Positions 26,564 to 35,692 of a stretch of 64,000 nt of DNA are shown piece after piece. The notes below the pieces were generated by a model, which saw only the letters and a list, made by a program, of their open reading frames with translations, was not told where the DNA came from and did not search any database. This DNA comes from Alloalcanivorax venustensis ISO4 (GTDB taxonomy: Bacteria > Pseudomonadota > Gammaproteobacteria > Pseudomonadales > Alcanivoracaceae). The position numbers and the translations under genes were made by a program. The stretch lies in the NCBI RefSeq assembly GCF_015356855.1, contig NZ_ARXR01000003.1, forward strand, positions 62,001-126,000, written 5' to 3'. Numbering within the stretch: the stretch's first letter is position 1; every line of letters begins with the position of its first letter.

Positions 26564-27466
26564 TCACGTGCGCACCGCCGCCAGCAGTGCCTCGACGAAC
26601 GCCTGGATAACCGGCCGGCTGGCGCTGTCCGGGTGCATCGCCACCTGCAGATCGCTGGCGTGGCGCAGGCGTTCGGTGTCCAGCGCGACCAGCTCGCCGC
26701 GGGCCACCCAGGGCGCGGCGTAATGATCCGGCAAAAAGCCCAGGTGGCCGCCGCTGAGAATCAGCACGGCGATCGCTTCCAGGTTGGCGGTGAAGGTAAT
26801 GCGCTCGCGCTCGCCGAGATTGAGCAACGCCATTTCCTGGTCGTGCAGAAAACGCCGGGACACCAGGCGGCTTTTCGCCAGGACGTCGCGGCGCCGGCCG
26901 GCGGGCACGCCGACGATCGGGTGGTCGGCGGCGGCATAGAGGTTGTCGGTTTCCTGATAGAGCGGCTGGTAGTGAAGCTGGTCGTGGCGGCTTTCAAACA
27001 CGCTGATCGCCAGGTCCAGCCGTTTCTCCAGCAACTGCCGCTCCATCTCTTCCGGGGCCAGCACCTCCAGGCCCAGGCGCACCTCATCGCGGGGCGGGCT
27101 CTGAAAGGCGCGCAGCGCCGGCACCAGCGGACAGTTCGGGTCGGTGATGATGTTGTCGATAATGCCCAGCCGCAGTTGCCCGCTGGCCACGCCGCGCAGC
27201 CCCTCCACGGTCTGTTCGAAGCCGCGCAGCGAGGTGAACAGCCGCAGCGCCTGCTGGTGCACGGTTTCCCCTTCCGGAGTGAGCCGGAAGCCCTGGCGGC
27301 CCCGCTCGCACAGGCGCACGCCCAGGCGGCTTTCCAGCTGGCTGAGCGCGCGGCTGATGGTGGAGGCGTCCTTGTTGAGCGGCCCCTGGGCATTGGCGAT
27401 GCCGTTGGCTTCCACCACGGCGAAGAAAATCTGCAGCGAATTCAGGTCGGCGCCGGCCAGTTTCAT
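26564..27466 (-). CDS. LysR-family transcriptional regulator
   Basis: The 300-aa protein has an N-terminal winged helix-turn-helix (LNSLQIFFAVVEANGIANAQ, then STISRALSQLESRLGVRLCERG, residues about 8-55) and a C-terminal periplasmic-binding-like effector domain with FLPDHYAAPWVARGEL. The ATG at 27466 overlaps the upstream gene by 4 bp; the frame continues upstream only in overlap with that gene. It lies 77 bp upstream of the substrate-binding protein on the same strand. Most LysR regulators are divergent from their targets, so this same-strand placement is slightly unusual. It is the obvious candidate to control the biuret/urea pair. Confidence 0.9.
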   Translation of the reverse strand: MKLAGADLNSLQIFFAVVEANGIANAQGPLNKDASTISRALSQLESRLGVRLCERGRQGFRLTPEGETVHQQALRLFTSLRGFEQTVEGLRGVASGQLRLGIIDNIITDPNCPLVPALRAFQSPPRDEVRLGLEVLAPEEMERQLLEKRLDLAISVFESRHDQLHYQPLYQETDNLYAAADHPIVGVPAGRRRDVLAKSRLVSRRFLHDQEMALLNLGERERITFTANLEAIAVLILSGGHLGFLPDHYAAPWVARGELVALDTERLRHASDLQVAMHPDSASRPVIQAFVEALLAAVRT

Positions 27467-28251
27467 GGCGTTCTCCCAGAAAGCGTCACCACCTGGGCGT
27501 TCAATTCGGTGATCTGGCGCGCCATGTCGGTCATCAGGCCGTGGATCAGCGACGGCTTGGCGCGGATCAGGTGATGGAAACCGTCGCTGGGAATGTGCAT
27601 CGCCGCGCAGCGGCTGCGGGCGCGCACGGTGGCGCCACGGGGCGCGCCGGTGAGCACCGCGATGGCGCCCAGCAGCTCGCCCTCGGTGACCCGGCCCACC
27701 ACCACGTCGTCGACCAGCACATCGGCTTCGCCCTCGAACAGGTTGTAGACGCCGTCGGCGCGGTCGCCCTGGCGCAGTATCAGATCGCCGGGGTGGAAAT
27801 AGGCGAAGCGCGAGCCGGTATGGTTTTCCTCCGGCGTCAGCGCGGCCAGGCAACGGGTCAGCAGCGCCTGCTGCGTGATCAGCAGCTCGCTCCAGCGGCG
27901 CGCCCGTTCGGGAACGGCGAGGATCTCCTCAAGCAGGTCGCCGAAATCATAGCCGGCCAGCAGCACCGCGCCGTCCGCCTGAAAGGTGATGCCGTCGTCC
28001 GGGTCCGGGACGATCACGTCGCCCTCGTCCCACAGCAACAGGCGCCGCCCCTGGCAGCAGGCCGCCAGGGTGCCGCCGCGCACCACGTACAGGCGCTGCG
28101 CGGCCAGGCCATCGCGGCGGGCGTCGGTGGTGGCGGGCAGCGACAGGCTCCGTGGTGTTTGGCGCAGGCCGCGGATCACGGCGTCGCCCAGTTGTTTGTA
28201 GTGTCGGGCCAGAGCGGGCAGGCCTTCCAGCGGTTCGCCCAGGGGTATCAT
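27463..28251 (-). CDS. Protein with one or two cyclic-nucleotide-binding-like domains, no HTH
   Basis: In this 262-aa protein the C-terminal half (residues about 140-245) is a recognisable cNMP-binding beta-barrel: FHPGDLILRQGDRADGVYNLFEG and GELLGAIAVLTGAPRGATVRA. The conserved phosphate-pocket arginine is kept, but the glutamate normally following the glycine of the cassette is alanine (A196), so cAMP binding is doubtful. The N-terminal half (about 50-110; LYVVRGGTLAACC, LLLWDEGDVI) looks like a second, degenerate barrel. The protein ends about 20 residues after the barrel helix, without a Crp-type DNA-binding domain. It overlaps the LysR gene by 4 bp and is the first gene of the island. 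Confidence 0.8.
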   Translation of the reverse strand: MIPLGEPLEGLPALARHYKQLGDAVIRGLRQTPRSLSLPATTDARRDGLAAQRLYVVRGGTLAACCQGRRLLLWDEGDVIVPDPDDGITFQADGAVLLAGYDFGDLLEEILAVPERARRWSELLITQQALLTRCLAALTPEENHTGSRFAYFHPGDLILRQGDRADGVYNLFEGEADVLVDDVVVGRVTEGELLGAIAVLTGAPRGATVRARSRCAAMHIPSDGFHHLIRAKPSLIHGLMTDMARQITELNAQVVTLSGRTP

Positions 28252-28348
28252 GCGTTGCGTACTTCCACGGCTTGCGACGGGTTGAAAAGGCTAAGCAGAG
28301 ATTATGCCATCTTGATGACCCGGGTGCGGCGCGGCGACGGGCTGGGCG

Positions 28349-29155
28349 TCAGTAGTCCCGCTGGCGGGGACGGAAGCGGGGCTCGCGCTTTTTCAGGTTG
28401 GCGGCCATGGCCTCGCCCTGATTGCGGCCGCGCAGCAGCTTGAACTGCAGGCTGGATTCCTGATCGAAGGCCTGGTCCTCGGCGGCGTGGCGGGTGCTGT
28501 GGAACAGCGCCTTGGTGGCGCTGACCGCATCCGGCGAGCGAGTGAGGATGGCGTCGGCCAGGGCCCGCGCCGCCTGTTCGGGCTGTTCCGCCACCTGCGT
28601 GACCAGGTGCAGGGTTTTGGCTTCCACGGCGTCGAAACGGCGGCCGGTCATGGCCAGTTCCTTGGCCACATCCATGGGCACTAATTCGCGCAAAGTGACG
28701 GTTCCGGTCATGTCCGGGATCAGCCCCCATTTGCTTTCCATCACCGACAGCTCGCAGTCCGGCGTGGCGATGCGGAAATCCGCCGCCAGCGCCAGCTGCA
28801 GGCCGCCGCCGTAGCAGTAGCCGTGCAGCACCGCGATCACCGGCACCGGCAGTTCCCGCCAGGCCCAGCAGGCCTGCTGGAACAGGTTGGTTTTCTTGAC
28901 GCCGAACTTGGTGAACGCCAGCAGCATTTTCAGCGGCGTCTTGGTGACGGTGGCGAAGTCGAGCCCGGCGCAGAACGCCTTGCCTTCACCGCGCAGAATC
29001 ACCACCCGCACGTCACGGTTTTTTTTCACGACCTTGGCGGTGCGAACCAGCGCCTGGAGCGTCTCCAGATCAAGACCGTTGTACTTTTCCGGGCGGTTCA
29101 GCGATACCGTCGCGATGTGGTTGTTGATCGAGAGCGTGACGCGGGATTCGTTCAT
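28349..29155 (-). CDS. Enoyl-CoA hydratase/isomerase (crotonase) family protein
   Basis: This 268-aa crotonase-fold protein begins VTLSINNHIATVSLNRPEKYNGLD, has the oxyanion-hole segments VVILRGEGKAFCAGLDF and HGYCYGGGLQLALAADFRIA, and SVMESKWGLIPDMTGT where catalytic acids are expected. Family members hydrate, isomerise or hydrolyse acyl-CoA thioesters; the precise substrate is not given. The ATG at 29155 begins the conserved domain; a longer open frame upstream runs into repeat sequence. It lies 97 bp from the cNMP-like gene and is separated from gatB by a perfect 12-bp palindrome. Confidence 0.88.
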   Translation of the reverse strand: MNESRVTLSINNHIATVSLNRPEKYNGLDLETLQALVRTAKVVKKNRDVRVVILRGEGKAFCAGLDFATVTKTPLKMLLAFTKFGVKKTNLFQQACWAWRELPVPVIAVLHGYCYGGGLQLALAADFRIATPDCELSVMESKWGLIPDMTGTVTLRELVPMDVAKELAMTGRRFDAVEAKTLHLVTQVAEQPEQAARALADAILTRSPDAVSATKALFHSTRHAAEDQAFDQESSLQFKLLRGRNQGEAMAANLKKREPRFRPRQRDY

Positions 29156-29203
29156 GGCAGTTCCTGTTGGGGACGGCAAGTTCAAAGCTGAAAGGGCGCG
29201 CCT

Positions 29204-29230
29204 GTGGGAGCGGGCAAGGCCCGCTCCCAC
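29204..29230. repeat. Perfect GTGGGAGCGGGC palindrome
   Basis: GTGGGAGCGGGC at 29204-29215 is followed by AAG and its exact complement at 29219-29230, giving a 12-bp perfect stem with a 3-base loop. The arm matches the outer arm of the compound repeats at 7567 and 60390, so this is a minimal member of the same set. It lies in the short gap after gatB on the minus strand, where it could act as a transcript 3'-end hairpin. Confidence 0.85.
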
Positions 29231-29236
29231 ATTCAG

Positions 29237-30685
29237 CTACAGCTTTTGCTGCAATAGTTGGTTGACCTGCTGCGGGTTCGCCTTGCCCTGGGTGGCCTTC
29301 ATGACCTGGCCGACGAAGAAGCCGATTTTCTTTTTCCGTTTGGCGTCGTCGGAGTTGCGGTAGTCCTCCACCTGGGCGGGGCTGTCGGCGATCACCTGGT
29401 CGACGATTTTTTCCAGCTCGCCGCTGTCGCTCATCTGCTTGAGGCCCTGCGCCTCGATGATCCGGTCCGGACTGCCGTCACCGTTCCAGCAGGCTTCGAA
29501 CACCTGCTTGGCGATCTTGGAACTGATGGTGCCGTCCTTGAGACGCTGGATCAGCTCGCCGAGATGCTCGGCGGACACCGGGCTGTCGGCGATGTCCTTG
29601 TCTTCCGCATTGAGCTTGGCGGCCAGTTCGCCCATCACCCAGTTGGCGGCCAGCTTGGCGTCGCCGCCGTGCTCGGCGGCGGTTTCGAAGTAGCGCGCCG
29701 TGGCGATGGAGCCGGACAGCAGGTCGGCGTCGTAGGCCGACAGCTGATACTGCTCGATGTAGCGCGCCTTGCGGGCGTCCGGCAGTTCCGGCAGCTCATC
29801 GCGCAGGGTTTGGATGTCCTCTTCGCTGACCATCACCGGCAACAGGTCCGGGCACGGGAAGTAGCGGTAATCGTTGGCGTCTTCCTTGGTGCGCATGGAG
29901 CGGGCGGTGTTGGTCTCGCCGTTATAGAGCCGCGTTTCCTGAACGATTTCGCCGCCGTCCTCGAGCACGTCGATCTGCCGTGCCACTTCCAGAGCGATGG
30001 CTTTTTCCATAAAGCGGAAGGAATTCAGGTTCTTGGTTTCGGTGCGGGTACCGAGCGGCTCGCCGGGGCGGCGCACGGAAATATTGACGTCGAAACGCAT
30101 GTTGCCCTGGGACATGTCGCCGTCGCAGATGCCCAGCGAGGTGACGATGGAGTGCAGCTTGCGGGCGAACGCCACCGCCTCTTCGGCGCTGCTCATGTCC
30201 GGCTCGGAAACAATTTCGATCAGCGGCGTGCCGGCGCGGTTGAGATCAATCCCGGTCTGACCGTGAAAGTCCTCGTGCAGGGATTTACCGGCATCCTCTT
30301 CCAGGTGAGCGTGGTGAATACGCACCAGCTTCTTGTCACCGCTTTCCAGTTGAATTTCCACTTCGCCGGCGCCGACGATGGGCTCCGCCAGCTGCGTGGT
30401 CTGGTAGCCCTTGGGCAGGTCCGGATAAAAATAGTTTTTCCGTTCGAACACCGAGCGGCGGGCGATGTCCGCGTTCACCGCCAGGCCGAAACGGACGGCG
30501 TTGCGGATTGCTTCCTTGTTCACCACCGGCAGGGTGCCGGGCATGCCCAGATCGATCAGGCTGGCGTGCCGGTTGGGGTCGTCGCCGGTTTGCGTGCTGG
30601 TGCCGGAAAAGATTTTTGATTGGGTGGCCAGCTGCACGTGCACTTCCAGGCCGATCACCACTTCCCAGTTTCCTGAATGGCTCAT
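29237..30685 (-). CDS. gatB: Asp-tRNA(Asn)/Glu-tRNA(Gln) amidotransferase subunit B
   Basis: The 482-aa subunit of the GatCAB complex binds mischarged tRNA and carries the kinase active site. It shows [44 protein letters not shown] and the C-terminal tail/YqeY-like domain. Its presence means Asn-tRNA and/or Gln-tRNA can be made by transamidation. It overlaps gatA by 4 bp (ATGA) and ends the gatCAB operon; a short palindrome follows its stop. Confidence 0.96.
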   Translation of the reverse strand: MSHSGNWEVVIGLEVHVQLATQSKIFSGTSTQTGDDPNRHASLIDLGMPGTLPVVNKEAIRNAVRFGLAVNADIARRSVFERKNYFYPDLPKGYQTTQLAEPIVGAGEVEIQLESGDKKLVRIHHAHLEEDAGKSLHEDFHGQTGIDLNRAGTPLIEIVSEPDMSSAEEAVAFARKLHSIVTSLGICDGDMSQGNMRFDVNISVRRPGEPLGTRTETKNLNSFRFMEKAIALEVARQIDVLEDGGEIVQETRLYNGETNTARSMRTKEDANDYRYFPCPDLLPVMVSEEDIQTLRDELPELPDARKARYIEQYQLSAYDADLLSGSIATARYFETAAEHGGDAKLAANWVMGELAAKLNAEDKDIADSPVSAEHLGELIQRLKDGTISSKIAKQVFEACWNGDGSPDRIIEAQGLKQMSDSGELEKIVDQVIADSPAQVEDYRNSDDAKRKKKIGFFVGQVMKATQGKANPQQVNQLLQQKL

Positions 30686-32136
30686 GCGAAACCTCCCGGC
30701 GCCTGTTGATGCCAGTCCGTGGCCATTTGATAGCGGTGCGCCACGTTCAGTATGCGACCTTCCTGGAAATAGTTGCCGATCACCTGGGTGCCCGCGGGCA
30801 GACCGTTGATAAAGCCGCTGGGCATGGACAGCGCCGGCAGGCCGGCCAGGTTCACGGCGATGGTGAAGACGTCGGCCATGTACATGTTGACCGGATCGTC
30901 CGCCTTGGCGCCCAGCTTGAAGGCGGTTTCCGGCGAGGTGGGGCCCATAATCACGTCCACGTCCTTGAAGGCGCGGGAGAAATCATCGCGGATCAGGCGG
31001 CGTACTTTCTGCGCGCGCTTGTAGTAGGCGTCGTAGTAGCCGGCGGACAGCGCGTAGGTGCCCACCAGGATGCGGCGCTTCACTTCGGCGCCGAAGCCTT
31101 CCGAGCGGGAGCGCTTGTACAGGTCTTCCAGGTCCTTGGGATCCTCGCAGCGGTAGCCGAAGCGCACGCCGTCGAAGCGCGACAGGTTGGAGCTGGCTTC
31201 CGCCGGCGCGATCACATAGTAGGCCGGCACCGACAGCTTGATGCTGGGCAGCGACAGCTTGATCAGTTTGGCGCCCTGTTTTTCCAATTCGCGCATGGCT
31301 TCGCGGGCGTTATCGGCGATCGCGCCGTCCAGATTGTCTGGGAAGAATTCCTCCGGCACACCGATTTTCAGACCGTCGACACTCTGATCCAGGGCGCCGA
31401 GGTAATCGTCCACCGGTTCATTCAGGCAGGTGGAGTCTTTCTCGTCATGGCCGGCCATGGCCTGCAGCATCAGGGCGCAGTCGGCGGCGGACAGACCCAG
31501 CGGGCCGGCCTGGTCCAGGCTGGAGGCGAAGGCGATCATGCCCCAGCGGGACACCCGCCCGTAGGTGGGCTTGAGGCCGGTGACGCCGTTCAGCGCCGCC
31601 GGCTGGCGAATCGAACCGCCGGTGTCGGTGCCGGTGGCGCCGGGGGCGAGACGCGCCGCCAGGCCGGCGGCGGCACCGCCGGACGAACCGCCGGGCACCC
31701 GCTCGGTGTCCCAGGGGTTCTTCACCGGGCCGTAGAAGCTGGTTTCGTTGGACGAGCCCATGGCGAATTCGTCCATATTGGTCTTGCCCAGCATCACCGC
31801 GCCTTCGGTCGCCATTTTTTCCACCGCCGTGGCGGTGTAGGGGGCGATGAAATTATCCAGCATCCGCGAGCCGCAACTGGTGCGCACGCCCTCGGTGCAG
31901 AAAATATCCTTGTGCGCGATCGGCAGGCCGGTGAGCAGGCGATGGTCGCCGGCGGCGATCGCCTGGTCGGCGGCGTCCGCCTGCCGCAGGGCCTGCTCCT
32001 CGGTGACGGTGATAAAGCTGTTCAGCTCGCCGTCGTGCCGTTTGATGCGGTCCAGGAAGTGCTCGGTGAGTTCCCGGGAGGAAAAGTCCCCGGCGTTCAG
32101 GCCGGCTTTGAGTTCGGTCAGTGTTTTATCGTGCAT
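30682..32136 (-). CDS. gatA: Asp-tRNA(Asn)/Glu-tRNA(Gln) amidotransferase subunit A
   Basis: This 484-aa amidase-signature glutaminase releases ammonia for GatB. The catalytic triad is visible: K76 in [11 protein letters not shown]151 in [16 protein letters not shown] and S175 in [12 protein letters not shown]. The [18 protein letters not shown] segment is typical of GatA rather than of general amidases such as that at 939-2357. I prefer the ATG at 32136 (HDKTLTEL resembles other GatA starts); a TTG four codons upstream, which would overlap gatC, is the alternative. Confidence 0.96.
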   Translation of the reverse strand: MHDKTLTELKAGLNAGDFSSRELTEHFLDRIKRHDGELNSFITVTEEQALRQADAADQAIAAGDHRLLTGLPIAHKDIFCTEGVRTSCGSRMLDNFIAPYTATAVEKMATEGAVMLGKTNMDEFAMGSSNETSFYGPVKNPWDTERVPGGSSGGAAAGLAARLAPGATGTDTGGSIRQPAALNGVTGLKPTYGRVSRWGMIAFASSLDQAGPLGLSAADCALMLQAMAGHDEKDSTCLNEPVDDYLGALDQSVDGLKIGVPEEFFPDNLDGAIADNAREAMRELEKQGAKLIKLSLPSIKLSVPAYYVIAPAEASSNLSRFDGVRFGYRCEDPKDLEDLYKRSRSEGFGAEVKRRILVGTYALSAGYYDAYYKRAQKVRRLIRDDFSRAFKDVDVIMGPTSPETAFKLGAKADDPVNMYMADVFTIAVNLAGLPALSMPSGFINGLPAGTQVIGNYFQEGRILNVAHRYQMATDWHQQAPGGFA

Positions 32137-32140
32137 GTGG

Positions 32141-32428
32141 TTACTCAATCACCCGGGGTACCAGGAAACAGCCGTCCTCGCTGGCCGGCGCGAGAGGCAG
32201 GACCTTGTCGCGCACGTCCGGTTCGGTGACCCGGTCGTCGCGCAGGGGCTGGCTGACCTCGAGGGGGTGGGCCAGGGGTTCGACCTGGTCCACGTCCGCC
32301 TGCTGGAGCTGGTCGACCATGCCGAGGATGTCGTTAAGGCGGGCGGACAGCTCCGCGGTCTCGCTGTCGTCCACCCGCAGGCGGGCCAGGTGGGCCGCGC
32401 GCGCCACCACCTTGGAATCAATGGCCAT
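32141..32428 (-). CDS. gatC: Asp-tRNA(Asn)/Glu-tRNA(Gln) amidotransferase subunit C
   Basis: This 95-aa small subunit stabilises GatA-GatB. It has the family pattern: [12 protein letters not shown], then [17 protein letters not shown] and [10 protein letters not shown] near the middle, and a C-terminus with VPRVIE. GGAG lies about 9 bases before the ATG at 32428; an ATG five codons upstream is less likely. It is the first gene of gatCAB, divergent from mreB across a 201-bp gap. Confidence 0.94.
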   Translation of the reverse strand: MAIDSKVVARAAHLARLRVDDSETAELSARLNDILGMVDQLQQADVDQVEPLAHPLEVSQPLRDDRVTEPDVRDKVLPLAPASEDGCFLVPRVIE

Positions 32429-32461
32429 GGGCGTTCTCCGCAAAGGCTGGGGAAGGGCGCA

Positions 32462-32489
32462 AAATTACCACAGACCGGGGCGCGGACAA
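32462..32489 (-). promoter_or_regulatory. Possible sigma-70-type promoter for gatCAB
   Basis: On the minus strand, TTGTCC (32484-32489) and TAATTT (32462-32467) are separated by 16 bases. They lie about 35 bases before the gatC ATG, in the gap divergent from mreB. Confidence 0.35.
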
Positions 32490-32519
32490 ACCGTGAAGAG
32501 CGTATGGGACCGGGTTCGC

Positions 32520-33673
<1,154 letters not shown>

Positions 33674-33691
33674 CGGTTCCCACCGCCGCCC

Positions 33692-34573
33692 ATGTATTCC
33701 GCCAACCCCACCTACCGCCTGCTGATCGCGCTGGTTCTGGCCGTCGTTCTGATGGCCCTGGACCAGCGCAGTAAGTGGGTGGAGCCGCTGCGTTACGGCG
33801 TCGGCTATCTGACCGCCCCGGTGCACTATCTGGCCCACCTGCCGGTGGATTCCGCCCGCTGGCTGGGGCGCCTGTCCGAAACCCGTTCCAACCTGATGGA
33901 ATCCCGCGAGCGCCTGGAGCGCCAGGTGCTGATCCTGGAGCAGAAGGTCCAGCGTCTGGCGGTGCTGCAGGCGGAAAACGTGCGCCTGCGGGAATTGCTC
34001 AACTCCTCCGCCAATTTGGACGCGTCGGTGCTGGTGGCGGAGATCATCGGCGTCGACCCGGACCCCAACCGCCAGGAGCTGGTGATCAACAAGGGCGGCC
34101 AGGACGACGTGCTGCAGGGTCAGGCGGTGCTGGAATCCCAGGGGCTGATCGGCCAGGTGGTGGAAGCCGGGCCGCTGTCCGCCCGGGTGCTTCTGATCAC
34201 CGACGCCAGCCACGCCATGAGCGTGCAGGTGAACCGTAACGGGGTGCGCGCGATTCTGGCCGGCACCGGGCAGGGCAGCCGGCTGCGGCTGCTGTACGTG
34301 CCCGATACCGCCGACATCAAGGAGGGCGACCTGCTGGTGTCCACCGGCCTCGGCCAGCTCTACCCGCGCGGCTACCCGGTGGCCCGGGTGAGCCGGGTGA
34401 GCCACCAGTCCGGCGCCGCCTTCGCCGACATCGAGGCGCGCCCCACCGCCCGCCTGGACCGGGTCAGCCATGTGTTGCTGGTGCAGTCCATGGAACCGGT
34501 GTCGATCCCGGACGTGGCCCCCGAGTCGCCTTCCGATGAGCCGACGCCCGAGGAGCTGCCCGATGATGAATAA
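33692..34573 (+). CDS. mreC: Rod shape-determining protein MreC
   Basis: The 293-aa protein has one N-terminal membrane segment (LLIALVLAVVLMAL), then a coiled coil (about residues 65-105, with ESRERLERQVLILEQKVQRL), then the periplasmic beta domain containing GVDPDPNRQELVINKG and RLRLLYVPDTADIKEGDLLVSTG. The last 30 residues are proline- and acid-rich. It links MreB to periplasmic peptidoglycan enzymes. It starts 18 bp after mreB and overlaps mreD by 11 bp. Confidence 0.95.
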   Translation: MYSANPTYRLLIALVLAVVLMALDQRSKWVEPLRYGVGYLTAPVHYLAHLPVDSARWLGRLSETRSNLMESRERLERQVLILEQKVQRLAVLQAENVRLRELLNSSANLDASVLVAEIIGVDPDPNRQELVINKGGQDDVLQGQAVLESQGLIGQVVEAGPLSARVLLITDASHAMSVQVNRNGVRAILAGTGQGSRLRLLYVPDTADIKEGDLLVSTGLGQLYPRGYPVARVSRVSHQSGAAFADIEARPTARLDRVSHVLLVQSMEPVSIPDVAPESPSDEPTPEELPDDE

Positions 34574-35057
34574 CGAGCGGCCGGCCGGCACCGGCGTGAT
34601 TCTGGTGACCTTCGTGGTCGCCGCCCTGCTGGAAGTGATCCCCCTTAACCAGACGCTGGACTGGGTGCGCCCGGAATGGATGCTGCTGGTGCTGCTGTAC
34701 TGGGTGCTGTCGCTGCCGCACCGCATCGGCGTGCTGTGGGGCTTCCTGGTGGGGCTCTACCTGGACGTGCTGGTGGGCGCCACTCTCGGCCAGTGGGCCC
34801 TGTCCTACGCCTTCGGCGCCTACTTCATGCTGGCCGCCTACAAGCGCATGCGGGTGTTTCCGCTGCTGCAGCAAAGCGCCGTGGTGTTCCTGCTGGTGGG
34901 CTCCGCCAATCTGATCGCCTACCTGGTGCAGGAGTCCGTCGGCCGGACCCTGTATCCTCCCTATACGATTCTCTATTCCGCCGCCGCCAGCGCGGTGCTC
35001 TGGCGGCCGCTGTGCACGGCGCTGCGCTGGACCCAGCACCGCTTTCTGGTGCGCTGA
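34563..35057 (+). CDS. mreD: Rod shape-determining membrane protein MreD
   Basis: The 164-aa membrane protein has about five hydrophobic segments, including GVILVTFVVAALLEVIPL and VLWGFLVGLYLDVLVGATLG; the acidic residue between glycines in the second segment is typical of MreD. It starts at one of two adjacent ATGs (34563 or 34566) within the 3' end of mreC, an overlap that suggests coupling. It is part of the elongasome with MreB and MreC. Confidence 0.93.
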   Translation: MMNNERPAGTGVILVTFVVAALLEVIPLNQTLDWVRPEWMLLVLLYWVLSLPHRIGVLWGFLVGLYLDVLVGATLGQWALSYAFGAYFMLAAYKRMRVFPLLQQSAVVFLLVGSANLIAYLVQESVGRTLYPPYTILYSAAASAVLWRPLCTALRWTQHRFLVR

Positions 35058-35098
35058 CAGCGCGGCCCCGTTGAGCCCCCGGAACCAAGGAGCGCTCC

Positions 35099-35677
35099 AT
35101 GCTTTACCTCGCATCCGGCTCGCCCCGGCGGGCGGAACTGTTGGCGCAAATCGGCGTGCCTTTCACGGTGCTGAAAGCACCGGGCATTGACGAAACCGTC
35201 CACGCCGGCGAAGCCCCCCGCGACTATGTCGCCCGCATGGCGCGGGAAAAAGCCGCCGCCGGCCGGGCCGCCGCGCCCGGCCCGGAGCCGGTGCTGGGCG
35301 CCGACACCGCGGTGGTGCTCGGCGAGCGGGTATTGGGCAAACCGGACAACGACGACCAGGCCCTGGCCATGCTCCGCGACCTGCAGGACCGGGAACACCG
35401 GGTGCTCTCCGCGGTCTGCGTGATGGCCGGCGACACCCCGCGCCTGGCGCTCTCCGAGACCCGGGTCCGGCTGCGCGCGCTCGACGATGAGCGCCTGCGC
35501 GCCTACGTGGCCACCGGCGAAGGGCGCGATAAAGCCGGTGCCTACGGCATCCAGGGGCTGGGCGCGGCCCTGGTGGCGTCGCTGAGCGGCAGCTACAGTG
35601 GGGTGGTCGGCTTACCCCTGGAAGAAACGGTGCCGCTCCTGGAATGGGCCGGCGTGCCCTACTGGCAACCCTGTTGA
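35099..35677 (+). CDS. maf: Maf-family nucleotide pyrophosphatase (YhdE-like)
   Basis: This 192-aa Maf/HAM1-fold enzyme starts LYLASGSPRRAELLAQIGVPF, has the PGIDETVHAGEAPRDYVARMAREKA segment, the catalytic acid in VLGADTAVVLGERVLGKP, and ends with a conserved GLPLEET. The mreBCD-linked version in E. coli (YhdE) hydrolyses dTTP and UTP and related modified nucleotides, which is the likely role here. It starts 41 bp after mreD. The expected next gene, rng (RNase G), is absent; yhdP follows at once. Confidence 0.94.
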   Translation: MLYLASGSPRRAELLAQIGVPFTVLKAPGIDETVHAGEAPRDYVARMAREKAAAGRAAAPGPEPVLGADTAVVLGERVLGKPDNDDQALAMLRDLQDREHRVLSAVCVMAGDTPRLALSETRVRLRALDDERLRAYVATGEGRDKAGAYGIQGLGAALVASLSGSYSGVVGLPLEETVPLLEWAGVPYWQPC

Positions 35678-35692
35678 TCGACTGAGGCCACG

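Noticed and set aside
27463-28251. Crp/Fnr transcription factor
   Set aside because: No DNA-binding helix-turn-helix follows the barrel; the protein ends soon after it.
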